A DNA stretch of 64,000 bases from Sorghum bicolor (lineage: Eukaryota > Streptophyta > Magnoliopsida > Poales > Poaceae): the NCBI RefSeq assembly GCF_000003195.3, contig NC_012871.2, positions 58,209,802-58,273,801 on the forward strand. Direction: 5' to 3'. Below, piece by piece: positions 58,034-64,000 of the stretch; position 1 is the stretch's first letter; every line of letters begins with the position of its first letter. The position numbers and the translations under genes are program-made. A model generated the notes under the pieces. That model was given only the letters and a program-made list of their open reading frames with translations, did not search any database and was not told where the DNA came from.

Positions 58034-58546
58034 TCACTTGTACTTTAGGGCGGTAGATATTATTATACTCCCTTAGAGTTCAAATGTATACCAGAACGTA
58101 AAGTATTCTAGATGTGCAAATACTCCAGGAAATTGTTGAAGATGGATATGACCCAAGCGAACACACCAGCATGGTTTTGGATGCCCAAAAGAGGTTACAA
58201 ACAACCTACAACACAAGAATGCATCGCAATTTGTCAAACCGATCTAGAGACCAGTAAAATCGATGTAGAGCCCCTTTTTGGGCGAAAACACTCATGAACT
58301 TCTCTTGGAAAGACTCGTTAGGGAGGAGCACTTGGAGGATCTCCTAAGACCAGCAAAGGCTAGGATAAGGACAAATTTCGCCAGGAGATGTGCCGAACAG
58401 CAAAAGGGGTTGAGAGATGAGTAAAGGGGCAAAAGGAGTTGATAGATTGGTTTTCTTGATGATTGGATAGACTGAAACTCAATCGACCGTGATCCTCTTA
58501 TATTTATAGAGGAGTGGTCTTATCCCAGTAGAAAACATCTCCAATA
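58034..58546. other. Intergenic spacer without a gene
   Basis: No domain-bearing frame or element recognised. Confidence 0.5.
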
Positions 58547-58551
58547 CGCAT

Positions 58552-61372
58552 TGTAATACCCGATTTTAAGGACAAAACCAGATATGCACCATATGTGAGT
58601 TTTAGAAAACAAATAAGGGGTAATATCGAAAGACAATGCATAAATATATAACGTACTTAGTATAAAAGAGATAACCTTCAGTATCAAACAGCGGATAGAT
58701 AACTCCAAACTTCGGGTATTAACTCCTCTCCACAGGATCAAACTGACTGGTTGATCACAAGCCTAAACTCCTCCTGAGGTATGGGGGAAATTGCAAGAGT
58801 GAGCACATATCGTACTCAACAAGTATAACTAGGGGTTCATGAGGCTCAAATAGCTGACACTGGTTTGACTGCATAGCTTTTAATAGTGGATAACATGTTT
58901 AATTATTGGATAACAAATATCAAGGTAGAATAAATAATCCCATAACCACATGATCAATGTATACAAGAATTAAGAATAACACATATAAACAACATAATAA
59001 ACCATCATTTATCATCATTAATCATGTTCATTAGTGTCCATCTATTCCGTCAGTTTTCCGGGCCACCCGTATCCGTGGGCACGGCTAGTATACCATACTT
59101 AACACTCAGCATAGGTTGTACATCTTTACCCATGAGTCATGATTTACCGTTTCGCCCGAGGCCTGTCGACCTCTTAGCTCACTTCCAAGGAAAGCCGACA
59201 GGGTTCACTATGAAGTCTTTCAAAGATTCGTCTAACAAGTTAGGGCCACAAAGTTTCTTTTGCGCGTAGATATAGAGCCCCCCTTCCGATGGCACAATGA
59301 CTCGCAGCCTATACACATACAGACAGAGGCCACACTATACCCAAAACGGTTCAGCCCCTCCGCCCTTTCGGGTAACCTCTAACAAGCTAGAAAAGCTTAC
59401 TCATACTTGACTAAAGCCAGAGCCATATAGCCCTCATCGTTGTACGAGTTGTCTCAGCTTTTGCCAAGGGATAAGTCCTTACGGAGGGTCAAGATCAATC
59501 TAGCAAAAGCCAGAGTTCTTTTCACCCTTTATATTCAAGTTGTTAGAAAGCTTATTTTATTGTTTATTGTATATCCAAACATTCATGTTACAAGATCATG
59601 GATTATAATCAAGCACTAGCAAGAACTATCCAAATGCATATCCAAATAGGTAACAAGGAATTCAGGATAACAATCATCTATGATTTTGCTAAGGTCATCA
59701 AGGTGGACACATGCATATGATAAATATTGTATTAATTGTGTATAGGTAACAAGGATGATCCCAAGTTATACTTGCCTTGATCAAAGCTCTCCTGAGCCTA
59801 CGGCTGATCTTCAAAAGCTTGACCTTGATCACCAACGTATCGCTCACCGTCTATACCCGATCATCAATTAACAACACGCAATCCAATATAGACAGTCATA
59901 CACGAAACAAACAAGCTATAATTAGAACAATACACCAAATAATGGTAAAACAAATATAAAAGTTTATCAAAATATTCTACGCAGCGCTACGATCACATAA
60001 ACGTACAGTTCACGAAAATCGGAGCTAAAACGGAGAAGTTATGAATTTTCTAAGATTTTATATAGAAAAGTAATTAATTAATTAGGGTCACGAAAATAAA
60101 AAGTTTCAAACTGAGAAAACAATGTTACTAACATGTAGAGCTCATTAAAACGAACCTAACGCAATTTGAATGGGTCAAATCGAATTTAAAACGAAGATTT
60201 TATAAGCAATTTAAATTCAGTGGCAATCTTGTAAATAGCAGAAAACGTATTTTGCTTTCAAACCGACAAAAATACGTATTCAATGTTGAGAAAACGTATT
60301 CAGCGGAATACGCTAGGGACTGCGGGCTTCATTACCAGAATCGGCAAGGGCTCTTTAGCAAAACTGGCACCGAAACGTTATTTTCTAATCTCGGGCGTTG
60401 ACTCAGGATCGGACGGCTTAGGTCGCGTCTGCGGAAGGGTTGACTGGCCTCCTCACCGGAGCAGGCTCCTCCACGGCTGCGCGCCATGGCCGGAGGCCTC
60501 AAGCTCGTCGGAGCTTCTCGGTTTCGTGTTTCCGAGCACCAAAAGCAACACCGAGACCATCGGGAGATAGAGGAAGACATCGCGAGTTCACCCACTGGCT
60601 TTACTCGGGCTGAGAGCTAGCGGGGAGGTGTGGCTATGCGCGGCGGCGGGAAAATCTCCGGCGAGATCCGAAACACTGCGTCCGAGACGGCTAGGGTGCG
60701 GATGAGTCAGCTTAGGCGCTAAAGGAAACCCGCGGGGTGGAGAAGAAGCTTTATAGGGGTTCGGAAGATCTTCTATGTGGTTAATCCCGTCCAAAACGGG
60801 ATTCGTTGCCCACCTAGAGTCCCGGTCGGCTGGGAAGAAGAAAGGAAGGAGGGATGAGACGCTGCCGCGTGGGCCCGGGCTGTCGGTGACAGAAAGTGGA
60901 GGGGAGGCGCGCTGGCGGCCTAGTCGCTGGGAGGAGAAAGCCGCGCAGGATGGGCAGGCCGCGAGAGAGGGGAAACGGCTCGGCCCAGGGGGGAAGGGGA
61001 GCTGAGCTCGGCCTGCTTGCAGCCCGAGAGAGAGAGGGGAGGGGAAGTTTGGGCCCTCAGGCCAGGAACAGTGGGGAAAGTTGTTTTCCTTTTTCTTTTC
61101 TTTTGTTTGTTTTTTTCTTTTATTTAAAAGCCTTTTCAAACTCATTTAAAAATCCTTTTTAAATCTGTTTGAAATATTTTGAACTTTTGTCAAACACACA
61201 CATACCAATAAATCAAATGCAAAGGCATGAATTCTCAAACATATTGCTAAACTCCTATGATAATTTTTAATTTAATAAAAAAATATTATTTCTCTATATT
61301 TCATGAACAGGAAAATACAAAATTAAATCTTTTTCACCTATTTCAAAAGAAACAAATTTTTAGGGTGTTACA
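58552..61372. mobile_element. Large solo LTR (2821 bp), TSD CGCAT
   Basis: Begins TGTAATACCC and ends GGGTGTTACA, the inverted TG...CA form of LTR ends, flanked by exact CGCAT at 58547-58551 and 61373-61377. The interior has no gag-pol, PBS or second LTR. It passes from AT-rich text to a GC-rich stretch (60380-61070), then a T-rich end. Length and ends suit the long LTRs of Gypsy chromoviruses, but lineage is inference. Short proline-rich open frames in the GC-rich part are not genes. Confidence 0.82.
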
Positions 61373-61523
61373 CGCATTCTCCAAGTTTCCTACATCAAAA
61401 ATTACTAAAAACCAAGTTTCAAGTGTAACCTAGTCGGTTTCTAGGGGGCGTCGGCTTAGCCGACTTTTGCGGGTTGAATCAGCCCCACCGCTAGCTGGAG
61501 GGCCACTCAGCTAAGTCGACCAA

Positions 61524-62290
61524 GTCCTTGTTTAGTTCAAAAAATTTGCAAAATTGACACTATAGCACTTTCGTTTGTATTTGATAAATATTATCCAATC
61601 ATGGACCAAGAGCATCTAGGGAACTATCATGACTGATACGAACCAGGGAAGATGGAGAGACAAACCCGTCTTCTTCATGCGTGATCTGACTGGAGGCCGA
61701 CGTGGGATGGACGTTGGGTGGCCTTGAACTCGCGTTGAACACCGGTGTGGGAGGGACGGATGGCGGCTTTGAACTCATGGCCTCGGGCGATGCGATTCTC
61801 CGACTACGGCAGCGGACAGCGGCGCGTGTGGAGGTATTTATGTCGCGAAGAGGAGTCGGAGGCCGATCGGGATATGTCGCGACGGAGGGTTCCCCTATAT
61901 GGCGCGAAGACGAGTCGGAGACGCTTGGGAGACCGGAAACCGCGTGGGAGGAGAGATCGATCGGCCTTTGCCAAGTCGTCCGAGGTTTGGCAAAAATGCC
62001 AAGTTTCCTCCCTCATTTACCAACTTTTCCAAAATGGAAAACTCAAATACAAAACTATTGGATACCTCAATTTGAGTTTTTTGGCAAATTAGTCAAATGT
62101 AAACCTCAATTGCAAAACCGTTGGAGATGCTCTGACTAGGCTTAAAAGATTCGTCTCGCAAATTACAGGCAAACTGTGCAATTAGTTATTATTTTTATCT
62201 ATATTTAGTATTTTATACATGCGCTGCAAAATTCGATGTGACGGGAAATCTGAAACTTTTTGTAGAAAGTTTTGGAAACTAAACAAGGCC
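61524..62290. mobile_element. Family A MITE interrupted by a second element
   Basis: The left part GTCCTTGTTTAGTTCAAAA to ATTATCCAATCATGGAC ends at 61606. The family text resumes at 62134 with ACTAGGCTTAAAAGATTCG and ends GGAAACTAAACAAGGCC. The missing junction matches other copies of the family, so the middle is an insertion. Confidence 0.8.
61610..62132. mobile_element. GAGCATCT-ended element nested in the family A MITE
   Basis: AGAGCATCTAGGG at the left and TTGGAGATGCTCT at the right are inverted ends common in grass MITEs. GAC occurs just outside the left end and just after the right end. The GC-rich interior has 115-145 codon open frames in two frames, without domains; it may be captured genomic DNA. 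Confidence 0.6.
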
Positions 62291-62350
62291 TACTAAAGGA
62301 GGAGCCAACTAGCTCGGCTCGCCATCGACGCCAAATATGGTATTGATAGC

Positions 62351-63179
62351 TAAGGATGGAAATGCATCAAATTCACATGGAACTGGATCCGTATGTCACC
62401 TTTTATCACATTTTAATCTGGATCTGAATGCAAATACCGATATTTTTTAATACGAATACAAAATAAATTTCTCGAATTCATATTTCTATTTGTATATTTA
62501 CTCAATTCAACTCAAAGGGAAAATTGTTAAATTTGCAGTAAATGAATCAAATTTTACTACTAAGTTAGTTGATAACCTAAGTGAAATAAACCAAAGTACA
62601 CTTCTAATAATCTCAAACATCGAAGCAAATCAAATTATAATGATTAATATTAATAGATTCATAGTTCAAGTGAAGAAATTTAAATAAAATAATATAGTTA
62701 TCAATAAAAATTTATAATTAAATATATTAATTAATCAATAATTATCTATATAATATTTCTCTTAATAATTATATGAAATAATTTACATTAGCAAAAAATA
62801 AATTATTAAAATGATTTACAAATATATATATATATTAGGTTTAAACTTAATTTTAAAATAATGAAATTAATTTAATATTTATGTATCATTAATAACATTA
62901 AATTATATTAAATAATTAGTCACTTGTCATGGAGAGAAAAATTTAAATACATTCATTATATCTTGTTCTTTGCGGATACGTATACATATAAATGTCGGAT
63001 ATTCCGTATTTTTTTCGAATACAAATATAGAATCTATAAAGAAAAATACTGAAAAGCAAATTCGGATATACCCATTTGGTATCCACATTACAAACAGACA
63101 CGAATACAAATATTTATTACAGGTTTAACAAATACAAATTCGGATAATTCAGATTTCCAAACACCCATTTCCATCCCTG
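62351..63179. mobile_element. hAT-type AT-rich non-autonomous element
   Basis: TAAGGATGGAAATGC and CCCATTTCCATCCCTG are inverted ends. Flanks TTGATAGC (62343-62350) and TTCATAGC (63180-63187) match at seven of eight positions, an aged hAT duplication. The interior is very AT-rich with 'gaatacaaata' repeats. Confidence 0.82.
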
Positions 63180-63187
63180 TTCATAGC

Positions 63188-63595
63188 AAGAGATGGTAAA
63201 GTGATCTTCTCGGCTTGGCGTTTCCATGAGGTGGCCAGTGCGGCTTGCCGCAAGCTATTAATCACTTCAGAAATGGGAAGTGCAGCTGAAGACAGATCAG
63301 TCTGGTCAATTGGTAGCCTGCTGAAGGGGCTCGCTCGCCTGCCGAACAGTTGAAAGTTTTCCAAGTGAAGAAAGACGGCGTAATCAGTAGCAAATGCATT
63401 AGCTAGATTAGCGCTAGACGTAGTAAACACTCTGCGATTTGGCACCTACGCGAGCCTGGACTCTCCTCAACGTCGACTGTAATTTTGTTCCTATCTAGTT
63501 AATAAACTTCTCTCTTTACTAAAATAAAAGAAAACGAGAAAGACTTCTCTCATTTGTTTGCGCGAACCGTGCGCACGTAGTTGTGGTAATGTGAC
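63188..63595. other. Intergenic spacer without a supported gene
   Basis: A 98-codon minus-strand frame covers the left part, but it starts inside the hAT element and has no domain. Nothing assigned. Confidence 0.4.
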
Positions 63596-64000
63596 TGTGG
63601 GGGTGGGGTATAGAACCCTATACCCTTATGGCTAAGCTTGGGTCGAGAGAATTGATCCATTATGAGATTGATGCGTGGCTTGATCGATCTGCTCGGAGTT
63701 CTGCGCAAAAAAGACAGACGTGGAGATCAAGCAAGATCCTCGTCGGTTAGAATATGAATTGATATCGAACTATTTATGACAATTGTAACCAACTAGAATT
63801 AGTTTCCAGATTTATAATCTTGTCCCTCGGACTATATAAGGTGGGGCAAGGGACCCTCCTCAACTCAATTCATATCGATACAATCAGACGCAGGATGTAC
63901 GTATGTATTACGCCCTCACGGCGGCTGAACCTAGATAAAATCCTTGTCTGTGTCTTGCGTCACCATCAAATTTGTAGCTTGCGCACCTGTCTGTCGATCC
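63596..64000 (+). mobile_element. LTR of a retrotransposon running off the right edge
   Basis: TGTGGGGGTGGGGTATAGAA at the start, core promoter CTATATAAGG at 63832-63841, ACAATCAGACGCAGGATGTA, TTACGCCCTCACGGCGG, then TTGCGTCACCATC and TGTCTGTCGATCC. The same blocks in the same order form the solo LTR at 12643-13059. From that copy about 60-70 bp of LTR should remain beyond the window; whether an internal region follows is unknown. Confidence 0.8.

Noticed and set aside
60588..61145. 185-codon minus-strand proline-rich open frame
   Set aside because: Lies wholly in the GC-rich part of a solo LTR; no domain or splice structure.
61702..62139. 145-codon plus-strand open frame
   Set aside because: Runs from inside the nested element into the host MITE, so it cannot be an old conserved gene.

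Overview
This is plant nuclear DNA from a grass, most likely Sorghum or a close relative in the Andropogoneae. The pointers are GC-rich gene exons with canonical GT-AG introns, dense PIF/Harbinger-like, Stowaway and hAT MITEs, two small CACTA elements with 3-bp target duplications, and a Gypsy retrotransposon with an antisense extra gene. The species call is inference; 'grass' is well supported.

Only two protein-coding host genes are well supported. The window opens inside a minus-strand xyloglucan endotransglucosylase/hydrolase gene (XTH, 222-1072; first three exons, remainder off the left edge). A complete three-exon vacuolar iron transporter gene (VIT1/VIT2 type, 251 aa) lies at 27247-29295 on the plus strand. 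A single tRNA-Gly(CCC) gene lies at 10881-10951 on the minus strand. The two protein genes act independently: one remodels cell-wall xyloglucan, the other loads ferrous iron into the vacuole.

From 1 to 27 kb the spacer is filled with MITEs, two degraded RNase H-like pseudogene pieces (4.2-4.9 and 6.1-6.3 kb), a solo LTR nested in an older LTR-like repeat (12.3-13.7 kb), a 1.4-kb CACTA element carrying a perfect Pol III A/B box pair (17549-18959), a degenerate 330-400-bp tandem array split by a hAT element (19.2-21.5 kb), and two diverged copies of a 1.4-1.8-kb segment about 7 kb apart (15.64-17.06 and 22.69-24.50 kb). From 29 to 45 kb there is no credible host gene, only hAT, CACTA and MITE copies and old LTR-like sequence.

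From 45268 to 57231 lies a recently inserted Tat-type Gypsy retrotransposon (5-bp duplication AGTTT, nearly identical LTRs) that landed inside a MITE. It has gag, protease and integrase remnants, but reverse transcriptase and RNase H are missing. Its 3' half carries a five-exon gene in antisense with its own TATA box, encoding a 'gypsy-type transposase' (PF04195-like) domain followed by a coiled coil, now broken by two stops and one phase mismatch. To its right are a compound MITE, a 2.8-kb solo LTR (TSD CGCAT), an interrupted MITE, an AT-rich hAT element, and the start of another LTR that runs off the right edge.
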